From the NCBI RefSeq assembly GCF_900100305.1, contig NZ_FNEY01000008.1, positions 62,001 to 126,000 of the forward strand: 64,000 nucleotides of DNA, given 5' to 3'. Below, in pieces: positions 1 through 7,763 of this stretch. The stretch is from Paracidovorax citrulli (lineage in GTDB: Bacteria > Pseudomonadota > Gammaproteobacteria > Burkholderiales > Burkholderiaceae_C). Numbering within the stretch: position 1 is the stretch's first letter; every line of letters begins with the position of its first letter. The notes under the pieces are model-generated. The model had not been told where the DNA came from, made no database searches, and saw only the letters and a list, made by a program, of their open reading frames with translations. Made by a program: the position numbers and the translations under genes.

Positions 1-299
1 CCCTGGGTGTCGATGGTGCGGCGCAGCAGCAGGCCGTCCTCCGGTGGAATACCCGCATCGTCCAGCCAGGCCGCGATGGCAGGAGTGCCATCGAATTCCG
101 CGCACAGGTCCGTGGACGCCGCGCCTTCGCGTACCACCCCCGGATCGGCGCGCGCGCCCAGCAACAGTTGCAGCGCATCGATGAGGATGGACTTGCCGGC
201 GCCGGTTTCGCCGGTCAGGACGGTGAATCCGGAATGGAGGTCCAGCTCGAGGGACTCGACGATCACGAAATCACGCAGCGCAATCCGCTTCAACGCCAT
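1..299 (-). CDS. recN: DNA repair protein RecN, N-terminal part (runs off the left edge)
   Basis: RecN is an SMC-like ATPase that acts in recombinational double-strand break repair. Only the first 99 or so residues lie in the window. They begin with MALKRIALRDFVIVESLELD, the usual RecN N-terminus, and carry a Walker A motif GETGAGKS near residue 35. The ATG at 297-299 lies two bases after the stop of nadK, so the two genes are probably one transcript. The rest of the gene is outside the window. Identification is firm. Confidence 0.93.
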   Translation of the reverse strand, partial: MALKRIALRDFVIVESLELDLHSGFTVLTGETGAGKSILIDALQLLLGARADPGVVREGAASTDLCAEFDGTPAIAAWLDDAGIPPEDGLLLRRTIDTQ

Positions 300-301
300 G
301 C

Positions 302-1198
302 TCAGTAGCCTCCTTCGTTCCAGCGGAGCTTCTTGCGCAGCGTGGCGAAGTAGTTCCAGCCGCGCGGATGGAGAAAGCGCGCCCGGTAGTCCGAGCGCTG
401 TACCAGGATGCGGTCGCCGTGCTGCAGGGACGCGAGGGACTGCATGTCGAAATTCGCGCTGACATCGCGCCCGCTGACGACTTCCACGGCCACTTCCATG
501 CTGTCCGACAGTACGATGGGCCGGTTCGACAGCGTATGCGGCGCGATCGGCGCCAGCACCCAGCCGGGAATCGTCGGGTGCAGCATCGGGCCGCCTGCGG
601 ACAGGGCATAGGCGGTGGAGCCCGTGGGCGAAGCGATGATGAGGCCGTCTGCGCGCTGGTTGGAGACGAAATGGCCGCCCACTTCCACGCGCAGTTCCAC
701 CATCCCGGAGGTGGACCCGCGGTTGACCACCACGTCGTTCATCGCCAGTGCCTCGAACACGCACTGGCCCTGGCGCATCACCCGGGCCCGCATGAGGGGG
801 CGCAGGTCTTCCTCGTACTCGCCGCGCAGCATGGGTTTGAGGACCGTCGGGTACTCGCCCAGGGGAATGTCGGTGATGAAGCCGAGCCGGCCCTGGTTGA
901 TGCCGATCAGCGGCGTGCGGTACTGGGCGAGCTGCCGGCCGACGCCCAGCATCGTGCCGTCGCCGCCCACCACGAGGCAGAGATCGCAGTCCAGCCCGAT
1001 GCGCTCCACGGAAAGCGCCGGGTAGTCGGTGAACCCCGTGTTCGCGGCGGTATCCGCCTCGAGGGCGACCTCGCACCCCTCGTTGGCCAGGAATCTGGCG
1101 ATGCCGTCCAGCGCGTCGCGCGAGCTGTCGGACATGCCTGCAGAAGTGGGCGCCTGGTACTTGCCGACGAGCGCCACGCGTTGGAACCTGAGCTTCAT
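302..1198 (-). CDS. nadK: NAD kinase
   Basis: This enzyme phosphorylates NAD to NADP in the cytosol. The 298-residue product has the diagnostic GGDGTML motif, the [10 protein letters not shown] segment and the [16 protein letters not shown] block of bacterial NAD kinases. I place the start at the ATG at 1196-1198, which gives [17 protein letters not shown] and matches the family's usual beginning; an upstream in-frame TTG at 1228 would add ten unlikely residues. No clear Shine-Dalgarno sequence precedes the ATG. The gene is transcribed away from hrcA, with only 29 bases between the two starts, and reads directly into recN. Confidence 0.95.
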   Translation of the reverse strand: MKLRFQRVALVGKYQAPTSAGMSDSSRDALDGIARFLANEGCEVALEADTAANTGFTDYPALSVERIGLDCDLCLVVGGDGTMLGVGRQLAQYRTPLIGINQGRLGFITDIPLGEYPTVLKPMLRGEYEEDLRPLMRARVMRQGQCVFEALAMNDVVVNRGSTSGMVELRVEVGGHFVSNQRADGLIIASPTGSTAYALSAGGPMLHPTIPGWVLAPIAPHTLSNRPIVLSDSMEVAVEVVSGRDVSANFDMQSLASLQHGDRILVQRSDYRARFLHPRGWNYFATLRKKLRWNEGGY

Positions 1199-1210
1199 CG
1201 CGGAAATTAG

Positions 1211-1224
1211 ATCATTAAAATGAT
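1211..1224. promoter_or_regulatory. Inverted repeat between nadK and hrcA
   Basis: ATCATT-AA-AATGAT is a perfect 6-bp inverted repeat with a 2-bp centre, placed in the 29 bases between the divergent ATG codons. It is the only AT-rich part of the spacer, so it probably overlaps both promoters or acts as an operator. It does not resemble the CIRCE element bound by HrcA. Confidence 0.4.
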
Positions 1225-1227
1225 TCA

Positions 1228-2232
1228 ATGCTCGATGACCGTGCCAAGTTGTTGCTCAAAGCGCTGATCGAGCGCTACATCGCCGACGGCCAGCCGGTGG
1301 GATCGCGCACCCTGTCCAGGTCGTCGGGGCTGGATCTTTCGCCGGCGACCATCCGCAACGTCATGGCCGACCTGGAGGACATCGGGCTGATCGCCAGCCC
1401 CCACACCTCGGCGGGCCGCATCCCCACGGCCAAAGGCTACCGTCTGTTCGTTGACACCATGTTGACGGTGCAGCGCGGCGAGCTGTGCTCCCCCGAGCTC
1501 GCTCCCGACCAGCCGCAGAAGGTCATCGCGAACGCGGCGCAGCTGCTGTCCAGCCTTTCGCAGTTCGTGGGCGTCGTCATGGCTCCGCGCCGGCCGTCGG
1601 TCTTTCGCCACATCGAGTTCCTCCGCCTTTCGGAGCGGCGCCTGCTGGTCATCATCGTCTCGCCGGACGGCGACGTGCAGAACCGCGTGATCTTCACCGA
1701 AGTGGACCATTCCCAGTCCCAACTGGCCGAGGCCGCCAACTTCCTCAACAGCCATTATTCCGGCCTGGGGATGGAAGAGGTGCGCGAGCGGCTCAAGACC
1801 GAGGTGGACCAGTTGCGCGGAGAGATCGCTTCCCTCATGCAGGCCGCGGTGAACGTCGGCTCCGAGGCCATGGCCGCCTCGCAGGAGGAGGTGGTCATCT
1901 CCGGCGAGCGCAACCTGCTGGCCCTGAGCGATTTCTCGAACGACATGGGCAACCTGCGCAAGGCCTTCGACCTCTTCGAGCAGAAGACCCAGATACTGCG
2001 CCTGCTGGACGTCTCCAACCGGGCCGAGGGTGTGCGCATCTTCATCGGGGGCGAAAGCCAGGTCGTGCCGTTCGAGGAGCTCTCGGTGGTCAGCGCCCCC
2101 TACGAGGTGGACGGGCAGGTCGTGGGCACGCTGGGCGTCATCGGTCCTACGCGCATGCCCTACGACCGCATGATCCAGATCGTGGACATCACCTCCAAGC
2201 TGGTGACCAACGCGCTGAGCCATCGTCGCTAG
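1228..2232 (+). CDS. hrcA: Heat-inducible transcription repressor HrcA
   Basis: HrcA represses groE/dnaK-type heat-shock genes by binding CIRCE operators and depends on GroEL for its active fold. The 334-residue protein has the N-terminal winged helix (GSRTLS, then [13 protein letters not shown] near residues 38-50), the [16 protein letters not shown] segment, and a GAF-like C-terminal half ending in VTNAL. Length is normal for the family. The ATG at 1228 has no Shine-Dalgarno sequence and is very close to the divergent nadK start, so translation may be from a very short leader. No CIRCE repeat is visible upstream, so autoregulation is not supported here. Confidence 0.96.
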   Translation: MLDDRAKLLLKALIERYIADGQPVGSRTLSRSSGLDLSPATIRNVMADLEDIGLIASPHTSAGRIPTAKGYRLFVDTMLTVQRGELCSPELAPDQPQKVIANAAQLLSSLSQFVGVVMAPRRPSVFRHIEFLRLSERRLLVIIVSPDGDVQNRVIFTEVDHSQSQLAEAANFLNSHYSGLGMEEVRERLKTEVDQLRGEIASLMQAAVNVGSEAMAASQEEVVISGERNLLALSDFSNDMGNLRKAFDLFEQKTQILRLLDVSNRAEGVRIFIGGESQVVPFEELSVVSAPYEVDGQVVGTLGVIGPTRMPYDRMIQIVDITSKLVTNALSHRR

Positions 2233-2295
2233 GGTGCCCGGTCCGGATGACGCGGCATGCGGCCATGGCGGACCGGAAAGCCGGGGGCGGACGGT

Positions 2296-2697
2296 TTACC
2301 GGCCGTCGCTCCAGGTACCTGCCTTGATCACGGTGGTCGAGGTTTCGCAGGCTTGCCGCTTCTGCTGGATCGCATCGGCCGACAGCCCGTAATAGTAGGC
2401 ATCGAGCGGCCGGCCCATCAGTCCCTTGCATGCACCGCTGGCAGGCCGCGGACATTGGCGCATCAGTGTCACCTTCCCCGGTTTCCCAACGAGCCCGGCC
2501 GATGCCTGTGCTACCGCATCGCAACTGCTCTTGAGTTGCTCCGCCGTGACGTCGGACGAGAACTCCATGCAGTCTTTCACCGCAGTCCCGGCACCCGCGA
2601 CGGAGATGGTGCCCTCGATCACGCAGGCGCGGTTGGCGGACCAGGCCGCAGGGGCGACGAGCAGGCCGACGGCAAGCAGTGGGGCGGCAATCCTCAT
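2296..2697 (-). CDS. Small secreted cysteine-rich protein of unknown function
   Basis: The 133-residue product starts with a clear Sec signal peptide: MR, then a hydrophobic run IAAPLLAVGLLVAP, with cleavage predicted after AWSA. The mature part has six cysteines (in ANRAC, VKDC, KSSC, RQC, GAC and QAC), suggesting three disulfides in the periplasm. I do not recognise a named family. The start at 2697 is preferred over upstream in-frame codons because it begins the signal peptide directly. It stands alone between hrcA (convergent) and the LuxR-type regulator. Confidence 0.7.
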   Translation of the reverse strand: MRIAAPLLAVGLLVAPAAWSANRACVIEGTISVAGAGTAVKDCMEFSSDVTAEQLKSSCDAVAQASAGLVGKPGKVTLMRQCPRPASGACKGLMGRPLDAYYYGLSADAIQQKRQACETSTTVIKAGTWSDGR

Positions 2698-2845
2698 GTT
2701 TTCTCCAATTTTCGGGATGGCGGAAGGCGGAAACGCGGATTTATACGTGGTGGCCCCTTCGTCCGGTGCCCCGCCATGGCAGGAATTGCGTAACCCGTTG
2801 TATCGCTGGCGCAGTTCGAGGCTGGTTCCGCAGTAACCCGATGGC

Positions 2846-3568
2846 TCAGGACCCATCGACCCGCACACCGCGCAGCCTGGAGATCAATTCCACGCGATTG
2901 CTCACCCCGAGCTTTTGCAGGATGGCCGTCAGGTGTTCCTTCACCGTGTGCTCCGAGAGATGCAGCGCATTCGCGATGGGTTTGTTGGGCAGCCCCTCCA
3001 GAACCAAGGCGAGGATCTGGCCCTGGCGCGGGGTCAGGCCGAGATCGACGGGAGCGAGATGGATCTCCCGCAGAGGCGTGGCGCCGAGGGCTGCGGGGGA
3101 GAGGGATGCCGTTGCCCCCGGGTCGAACCAGGAGGCGCCATCGAGCACGGCATTGACGGCGGCATGGAATGTCTCGGGCGATTCCCGCTTGTGGACGAAC
3201 CCGTGCGCTCCACTGGCCCGGACCTTGAGCACGATGGCCGGATGGTGGTCCGCGCTCATGATCAGCATGCGTGTTTCCGGAGACATCGCGAAGAGATTGC
3301 CGATGAACGACGTCGCTGCGCCCTCCGCGAGCCAGAAATCCACCAGGGCGAGGACCGGGGAACCATGCGAGGCAATGATGCGCAGGGCCTCGGACGTCTC
3401 GTGGGCGTGGCGGACGTCTGCCAGGCGGGGATGGCCGCGCAGGAACTCGGCCATGCCGCGTCCGACGAGGGGATGGTCATCCACGACCAGCGCGCAGCGC
3501 GTCAGCGGAAGACGGGAGGAGGCGGGCAAGGGCATATGACGTTCTGGCGGTAGGGGCCGGATCGTCAT
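2846..3568 (-). CDS. LuxR/NarL-family response regulator
   Basis: This is a two-component response regulator with an N-terminal receiver and a C-terminal LuxR helix-turn-helix. The receiver shows the acidic pair in VVDDHP, the phospho-acceptor Asp in LALVDFWL and the conserved Lys in VHKRES. The output domain has LTPRQGQILALVLEG, followed by the recognition helix in LSEHTVKEHL. There is no adjacent histidine kinase, so its partner and target are unknown. The start is uncertain: ATG at 3568 gives 240 residues, and an ATG at 3535 would remove eleven. No strong ribosome site separates them. Confidence 0.85.
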   Translation of the reverse strand: MTIRPLPPERHMPLPASSRLPLTRCALVVDDHPLVGRGMAEFLRGHPRLADVRHAHETSEALRIIASHGSPVLALVDFWLAEGAATSFIGNLFAMSPETRMLIMSADHHPAIVLKVRASGAHGFVHKRESPETFHAAVNAVLDGASWFDPGATASLSPAALGATPLREIHLAPVDLGLTPRQGQILALVLEGLPNKPIANALHLSEHTVKEHLTAILQKLGVSNRVELISRLRGVRVDGS

Positions 3569-3682
3569 AAGCAACGCGCCCGCGATCGCGAGGTTAACCC
3601 ATGAGCGGAGGTGGGCGAGTTACAAACTACTGCCGAGGCGTATGGGTGAACAGACTGCCCCGATGCCGGTCCGCATCTCACG

Positions 3683-3708
3683 CATGGCTTTCCGGCATGG
3701 CTTTCCGG
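3683..3708. repeat. Tandem duplication of a 13-bp unit
   Basis: CATGGCTTTCCGG occurs twice back to back, at 3683-3695 and 3696-3708, in the non-coding stretch before tRNA-Ile. The remainder of 3569-3760 shows no gene I can support. Confidence 0.8.
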
Positions 3709-3760
3709 ACTGCCGATACGCGGCCATACCGGTGCTCCAGGAAGCCGCTGGCGCCTGTTT

Positions 3761-3790
3761 TTGCCGCGGTCCAGCCGGCTATGCGACAAT
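3761..3790 (+). promoter_or_regulatory. Probable sigma-70 promoter of the split tRNA-Ile gene
   Basis: TTGCCG (3761-3766) and GACAAT (3785-3790) are separated by 18 bases. They sit about ten bases upstream of the first tRNA nucleotide, the expected position for a tRNA promoter. The -10 is weak, so this is a prediction. Confidence 0.45.
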
Positions 3791-3800
3791 CGGAGGCTGT

Positions 3801-4136
3801 GGGCCGTTAGCTCAGTTGGTTAGAGCAGAGGACTTGACGGGGAGGTTCCTGTCCCCAGGCGACGGCCTGGGAATGGAGCGGCACCCAATGGGTTGCTCAA
3901 GGTAAGTTCACTCTGCCTTGAAGTAGAACTTCTCAAATTCGGTGAACGCTACTGCGCGTCCTGCGCGCTATGCCAACGCCGAGCGAAGCCCTCCGCAAGG
4001 AGGGAACGTGTAGAGACTCGACGGGAAGGCCGAAAGGCAAGACAGAGTCCAGGCCACGAACCGGAAACGGGCGGCGAAAGCCGAAGTGGCACGCATAATC
4101 CTTTGGTCGCTGGTTCGAGCCCAGCACGGCCTACCA
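3801..4136 (+). tRNA. tRNA-Ile(CAU), interrupted by a group I intron
   Basis: The exons are 3801-3834 and 4094-4136. Joined, they make a complete 77-nt tRNA with encoded CCA. The acceptor GGGCCGT pairs with ACGGCCT, the D stem is GCTC/GAGC, the anticodon stem GAGGA/TCCTT, and the T stem GCTGG/CCAGC with loop TTCGAGC. The anticodon loop reads CTCATAA, so the anticodon is CAU. The acceptor and body resemble minor tRNA-Ile, whose C34 is changed to lysidine by TilS so that it reads AUA, rather than tRNA-Met. The intron sits between U33 and C34, so splicing must precede anticodon function. Confidence 0.93.
3835..4093 (+). ncRNA. Group I self-splicing intron (259 nt, no ORF)
   Basis: The boundaries follow from the tRNA: the 5' exon ends in U and the intron ends in G, as group I introns require. 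Visible helices are a P1 candidate (exon AGGACT 3829-3834 with GTTCCT 3845-3850, U.G at the splice site and one C/U mismatch), a hairpin 3854-3871 (CCCAGGC-GACG-GCCTGGG), GCGCG/CGCGC at 3954-3968, CCCTCC-GCAA-GGAGGG at 3989-4004, a P7 pairing GACTC (4015-4019) with GAGTC (4045-4049), and GAAA-capped hairpins at 4029-4038 and 4072-4083. The core (CAAATTCGG, AACGCCGAGC, GTAGAGACT) resembles the well-studied Azoarcus tRNA-Ile intron. No homing endonuclease is encoded. Confidence 0.92.
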
Positions 4137-4403
4137 CATACACGAAAAACCGGGGCGACACGCTTCGCCCGATGCCGGCTCGGGGCGCATGGCGCCCTGA
4201 ACGTCCCGCCACCCAGAAGCCGGGTGTTTCCGCACGGCTCCTGGCGCTTCGTGGCGGATGTCGATGCCGCCAGTGTGGCCAGCACCCGCGTTTCGCTTGC
4301 TGCTTCACGGGTTCGCCCCGAAGACGACAGTGCGCATCCGCTTCGATATGGTGCCCTTGATCTCCCGCCCTTCGAGATCAATCCCTGCTATCGGAAGGTG
4401 CCC

Positions 4404-5381
4404 ATGAAAAAACTGACATCGTTTCTGTTCGCGCTGTCGCTCTCCTTCGCTGGCGCGGCCGGTGCCGTACCCATCGCTGCCGGCAAGCAGCGTTTCCTGG
4501 GGTGCGCCTACAGCGCCCCGGAGGCGCGGGATTTCGACAAGTACTGGAACAAGGTCACGCCCGAAAACGCCGGGAAATGGGGCAGCGTGGAGGCGGTTCG
4601 CGGCCGCATGGACTGGAGGGCTCTCGACGAGGCCTACAACTTCGCCAAAAAGAACCACATGCCTTTCCAGTTCCACCAACTGATCTGGGGCAGCCAGCAG
4701 CCGACCTGGGTGCGGACGTTGCCGCCGGCAGAGCAACGTGCCGCGATCGAGCATTGGTTCGCCTCGGTGGCGCAGCGCTACCCTGACATCGATTTCATGG
4801 AAGTGGCCAACGAAATACTGCCGGGCCACAACCAGCCCGACGGCAGGTACCCTGACAGCGGCAATTACATGCAGGCGCTGGGTGGTGCAGGTGCCTCCGG
4901 CTGGGACTGGGTTCTGCAGGCGTTCCGGCTGGCGCGGCATTACTTTCCCCGGTCCAAGCTGATGATCAATGACTTCGGCATCACTGGCAGCGCCAACGCC
5001 ACCCGCCAATATCTCCGGATCATTCAGTTGCTGCAGCGCGAACATCTGATCGATGGGATCGGCCTGCAGGAACATGCCTTCGAGACCGCTTACGCGCCCA
5101 TGTCGCTGCAGCGCTCCAATCTCGACATCCTGGCTTCCACCGGCGTGCCGATCTACGTCACCGAATTCGATCTGGACGGGGCGACCGATGCCCAACAGTT
5201 GGCCAGCTACCAACGCATTTTCCCGATGTTCTGGGAACACCCGGGCGTACGCGGCGTGACCCTGTGGGGCTTCCGGCCCGGCCTGTGGCGCGACGCCGAA
5301 CGTGCCTATCTGGTCCGGCAGAACGGCATGGAGCGCCCGGCGCTGGTGTGGCTGCGCAACTACGTGGCGAGCAGGTCGTGA
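4404..5381 (+). CDS. Secreted endo-1,4-beta-xylanase, GH10
   Basis: This enzyme hydrolyses internal beta-1,4 bonds of xylan outside the cell, which fits a plant-associated lifestyle. The 325-residue product has a Sec signal peptide (MKKLTSFLFALSLSFAGAAG) and a single GH10 barrel, with no carbohydrate-binding module. The catalytic acid/base is the Glu in EVANEI and the nucleophile the Glu in YVTEFD. Typical GH10 landmarks TPENAGKWG, FQFHQLIW and TLWGF are also present. A GGAAGG sequence lies six bases before the ATG at 4404. The open frame extends upstream into the tRNA, but that part is not coding. It is monocistronic and about 270 bases after tRNA-Ile; that gap holds only a GGGCGA/TCGCCC hairpin near 4157-4176. 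Confidence 0.94.
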   Translation: MKKLTSFLFALSLSFAGAAGAVPIAAGKQRFLGCAYSAPEARDFDKYWNKVTPENAGKWGSVEAVRGRMDWRALDEAYNFAKKNHMPFQFHQLIWGSQQPTWVRTLPPAEQRAAIEHWFASVAQRYPDIDFMEVANEILPGHNQPDGRYPDSGNYMQALGGAGASGWDWVLQAFRLARHYFPRSKLMINDFGITGSANATRQYLRIIQLLQREHLIDGIGLQEHAFETAYAPMSLQRSNLDILASTGVPIYVTEFDLDGATDAQQLASYQRIFPMFWEHPGVRGVTLWGFRPGLWRDAERAYLVRQNGMERPALVWLRNYVASRS

Positions 5382-5436
5382 TGCGGTGCTCGGCGTGCTG
5401 AAGGGTTCAACGCGGTGTTTGAATCCGTGCGCAGGG

Positions 5437-6114
5437 TCAGATCTTCCGTCCGTTCCAGATCCAGATGACTTTGCCCAGGATCTCTACCGCGTGCTTGCCG
5501 TCCAGCACGTCCACCGTCTTCACGGTGGGGTTGTCGCTGCTGATCTCGTAGGCCCCGTCCAGACGCTGGCGCACCCGCTTGATGAAGAGGCGGTTCTGGG
5601 CCGCCAGCACATAGACCCCGTCCACCTCCAGGGTGCGTACGCCCGCGTCCACGAGGAGCACGTCGCCATCCAGGAACGTGGGCTCCATGGAGTCCCCATA
5701 GGCATGGATGAAGCGCAGGTTATCCGGCGTGCTCAGGCCGCGCAGCGTCCTGCCGATCCATGCCGGCGACAACGTGAGGTGACCGACCATGACATCTTCA
5801 GGGACCATCTCGCTCCCGGTGCCCATGGACGCGGTGTTCGCCAATTGAGGCACCGACACGCTGCTTTCCGGTGAAGGCGGCCGGGCAGTCGTTTCCCCGC
5901 GCCTGGTCGCCGGCCCGTCGCCCGTCAGCACCCAGGCGGCCGAGCAACCGATGAGCTCCTCGGCCTTGAGTGCCCCCGCCTTGGAAACTCCCCGCACCTC
6001 CCAGTTCTTGAGATTCTGGGGCGACTCCCCGAGCAGCCGGGCTACTGCGGACTGGCCTGCAACATCCCTGATCTCGGACGCGGCTTGGTAAAGGCGGGCG
6101 GTGCTCTCATGCAT
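5437..6114 (-). CDS. Phage-type transcriptional repressor with S24 (LexA-like) peptidase domain
   Basis: The 225-residue protein has an N-terminal helix-turn-helix region (GQSAVARLLGESPQNLKNWE) and a C-terminal S24 domain. The catalytic Ser is in GDSMEPTF and the general-base Lys in LFIKRV, the arrangement of CI- and LexA-type repressors that self-cleave on RecA stimulation. It is probably the master repressor of a prophage, now largely lost, or of a nearby element. The ATG at 6114 is chosen; a TTG at 6132 would add six residues. It is transcribed away from a cluster of AT-rich palindromes (6131-6187) that are probably its operators. Confidence 0.85.
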   Translation of the reverse strand: MHESTARLYQAASEIRDVAGQSAVARLLGESPQNLKNWEVRGVSKAGALKAEELIGCSAAWVLTGDGPATRRGETTARPPSPESSVSVPQLANTASMGTGSEMVPEDVMVGHLTLSPAWIGRTLRGLSTPDNLRFIHAYGDSMEPTFLDGDVLLVDAGVRTLEVDGVYVLAAQNRLFIKRVRQRLDGAYEISSDNPTVKTVDVLDGKHAVEILGKVIWIWNGRKI

Positions 6115-6130
6115 GGCTTCATTGTGCCCC

Positions 6131-6187
6131 AATTAAACAAATTGTTTTAAACAAAAGTTGGACTTTTGTGTAAACGTGATGTTTAAT
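6131..6187. promoter_or_regulatory. Palindrome-rich operator/promoter region of the S24 repressor
   Basis: Three inverted repeats lie within 57 bases: TTGTTT-T-AAACAA at 6142-6154, CAAAAGT-TGG-ACTTTTG at 6152-6168, and TAAAC-gtgat-GTTTA at 6171-6185. TTAAACAA at 6133-6140 provides a further half-site. The stretch is far more AT-rich than its surroundings. Multiple related half-sites beside a CI-type gene are typical of a phage operator array controlling both directions. Confidence 0.7.
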
Positions 6188-6265
6188 CAATGAACGCGAG
6201 TTCGGTACGGCAGCGCGGCCGCTACGGAGTTCGACAGCCCTTGGAAGGTTTCCGTACCACGAACC

Positions 6266-6841
6266 ATGACTACGAGGATGGCCATGCCCCCCTGCAATTT
6301 TTCTGCACTCGAAGAGGCGTACAGCTCCGCCGCCAACGCTTCCGACCTGCGCTTTTGTGTCCGCGAGAGCTCTCCCCATGCACCTGCCGATGTCCTGGTC
6401 GCGGCCGGTTGGAGCCGCTCCCACATCGGTGGATCGCTCCTGCGGCTGCGCGCGGAACATGATGCTGCTGCGCGGAAGGCCGACGGGGGCCGCGCACCGG
6501 AGCGGGTGTGCCGTCCCGCTCGCCTGCGGGCGCTGCCGGAAGTGCACGGGCAGCTTGCCGCGCAGGCGGCCCGATGGAGCATGGATTCTCCCGAGATCGT
6601 GTCGGCCGCCGTGCTCCGCTGGTGGCTGCAGCCTGCATGTTCCAGGTGCCTCGGCAGGAAGTTCCAGCCCCTGCCTGGTACGGATCGGCTTTCCCCCAGG
6701 AAGTGCGTGGCATGCAATGCTACCGGCCTGTCCAGCGTCCCGCATGGCGAGCCGGGACGCCGCCTTGCCAGCTTTATCGACGACTGCGTGCAGAGCGCCC
6801 TCCAATCCATGCACTCTGTCCTGGGCGGACGTGACGCCTGA
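6266..6841 (+). CDS. Hypothetical protein with a four-cysteine zinc-finger-like motif (prophage remnant)
   Basis: The 191-residue product is not recognised as a named family. Near its C-terminus it has two CxxC pairs, CSRCLGRKFQ and CVACNATG, about 20 residues apart, which would form a zinc ribbon or DnaJ-like knuckle. Small proteins of this kind are common in phage regulatory regions. It is divergent from the S24 repressor across the operator cluster, the position of an early or antitermination gene. The start is uncertain because three ATG codons lie within 18 bases (6266, 6278, 6284). A terminator follows after about 145 bases. Codon bias in this frame favours it over the overlapping minus-strand frames. 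Confidence 0.55.
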   Translation: MTTRMAMPPCNFSALEEAYSSAANASDLRFCVRESSPHAPADVLVAAGWSRSHIGGSLLRLRAEHDAAARKADGGRAPERVCRPARLRALPEVHGQLAAQAARWSMDSPEIVSAAVLRWWLQPACSRCLGRKFQPLPGTDRLSPRKCVACNATGLSSVPHGEPGRRLASFIDDCVQSALQSMHSVLGGRDA

Positions 6842-6986
6842 CCGTGATCGCATCAGTTGATCGCAGAGGGTGCTGATCCTCTCGCGCAACGCCTCTTCGT
6901 CGAACGCCCGCAACGACAGCCTGGCCATTGGCCTGTAGCGATTGCGGTAGCCCTCGAAGAAGAAGCTCGCCCGAAATTTCCCAAAG

Positions 6987-7016
6987 CCTGCAGGGCTCGC
7001 TCTGCAGGCTTTTTTC
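6987..7016 (+). terminator. Rho-independent terminator
   Basis: GCCTGCAG (6987-6994) pairs perfectly with CTGCAGGC (7003-7010) around an 8-nt loop, followed by six T residues and preceded by AAA. It ends transcription from the CxxC protein gene. Apart from this hairpin, 6842-7132 holds nothing I can support as a gene. Confidence 0.85.
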
Positions 7017-7132
7017 ATTCCTCCGAGGCACTCATGGCGTTGGTCGTGTAACGCCCGAGGCTGCAGGAAGACGCAGTTGGCGGCGCAAGCCGCGACCCAT
7101 GCAAACGCGCTCACGCGCAACGAGGAGATGCC

Positions 7133-7444
7133 ATGAAAACCAAAACCACGGACGCTGAAAAGCACTTGAAGTTCGACGCGACGATCAGCGTGGGCACGAT
7201 CTGCCAGTTGCTTGCGTTCATCGGATCGGTGGCTCTGGCCTATGGCTCGTTCAGCGAAGAACGTGCCCGGCAGGACAGCCGCATCGCGCAGGCAGAGGTG
7301 GTGGCCGCAAGGGAGCGGGAGTCCGCGCGTGAGGACATCCGGGAGGTCAAGGCCCGTATGGAAACCTTGGAGCGGAGCCATCAGAACGCCAGGGAGTCCC
7401 TGGCAGCGCTGCAGTCATGCACCGGGGCAAGCTCTACCAGATAG
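7133..7444 (+). CDS. Small membrane protein with coiled-coil tail, probably phage-derived
   Basis: The 103-residue product has a polar N-terminus, one hydrophobic segment at about residues 20-40 (TICQLLAFIGSVALAYGSF), then a long charged helix rich in Glu, Arg and Ala that should form a coiled coil. That layout is seen in phage holin-like or accessory lysis proteins, but no family can be assigned. A strong ribosome site, GAGGAG, precedes the ATG. It follows the terminator at 7016, so it needs its own promoter, and it lies just before tRNA-Arg. Confidence 0.6.
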   Translation: MKTKTTDAEKHLKFDATISVGTICQLLAFIGSVALAYGSFSEERARQDSRIAQAEVVAARERESAREDIREVKARMETLERSHQNARESLAALQSCTGASSTR

Positions 7445-7552
7445 AAAATTCCAGAAGTCTTCCGGCACGGTGAATTTCTGTACTACAATAGCGTTCTGCT
7501 TCTGATGCGACGGACTTGATCCAAATGGTCAAAAAAGTTTCTCAGAAGTTTT

Positions 7553-7580
7553 TTGAAGAGTGGCAAAAACATGCTATAAT
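7553..7580 (+). promoter_or_regulatory. Sigma-70 promoter of tRNA-Arg
   Basis: TTGAAG (7553-7558) and a perfect TATAAT (7575-7580) with a 16-bp spacer end ten bases before the first tRNA base. Confidence 0.8.
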
Positions 7581-7590
7581 TCAAAGCTTA

Positions 7591-7667
7591 GCGGCTGTAG
7601 CTCAGCTGGATAGAGTACTTGGCTACGAACCAAGGGGTCGTGGGTTCGATTCCTGCCAGCCGCACCA
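7591..7667 (+). tRNA. tRNA-Arg(ACG)
   Basis: This is a complete 77-nt cloverleaf with encoded CCA. The acceptor is GCGGCTG/CAGCCGC, the D stem GCTC/GAGT, the anticodon stem CTTGG/CCAAG with loop CTACGAA, and the T arm closes around TTCGATT. The anticodon ACG, whose A34 becomes inosine, decodes CGU, CGC and CGA. It has its own promoter and terminator, and prophage-like genes lie upstream. Confidence 0.97.
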
Positions 7668-7675
7668 AATGGTAA

Positions 7676-7706
7676 GCCTCGTGATGTCAAAGTCACGAGG
7701 CTTTTT
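7676..7706 (+). terminator. Rho-independent terminator after tRNA-Arg
   Basis: GCCTCGTGA (7676-7684) pairs with TCACGAGGC (7693-7701) around an 8-nt loop, followed by TTTTT. It lies nine bases after the tRNA. Confidence 0.9.
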
Positions 7707-7763
7707 CCATTTTCTGCCAGCCGCCGCTGGTGGTCGCCATCACACCTGGAGCCGACCGATCTC

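Noticed and set aside
1199-1227. CIRCE element for HrcA autoregulation
   Set aside because: The palindrome present does not match TTAGCACTC-N9-GAGTGCTAA.
3933-4381. Minus- and plus-strand ORFs over the split tRNA
   Set aside because: The sequence is fully explained by tRNA exons and group I intron helices; no intron-encoded endonuclease motif is present.
6119-7381. A 420-codon minus-strand frame across the prophage-remnant region
   Set aside because: It would cross a strong terminator and antisense two plausible genes; the composition looks like shadow coding. A short segment near 6774-6950 looks better, but I cannot support it.
7553-7667. tRNA-Arg as the attachment site of the prophage remnant
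   Set aside because: No integrase and no direct repeat of the tRNA 3' end are seen within the window.
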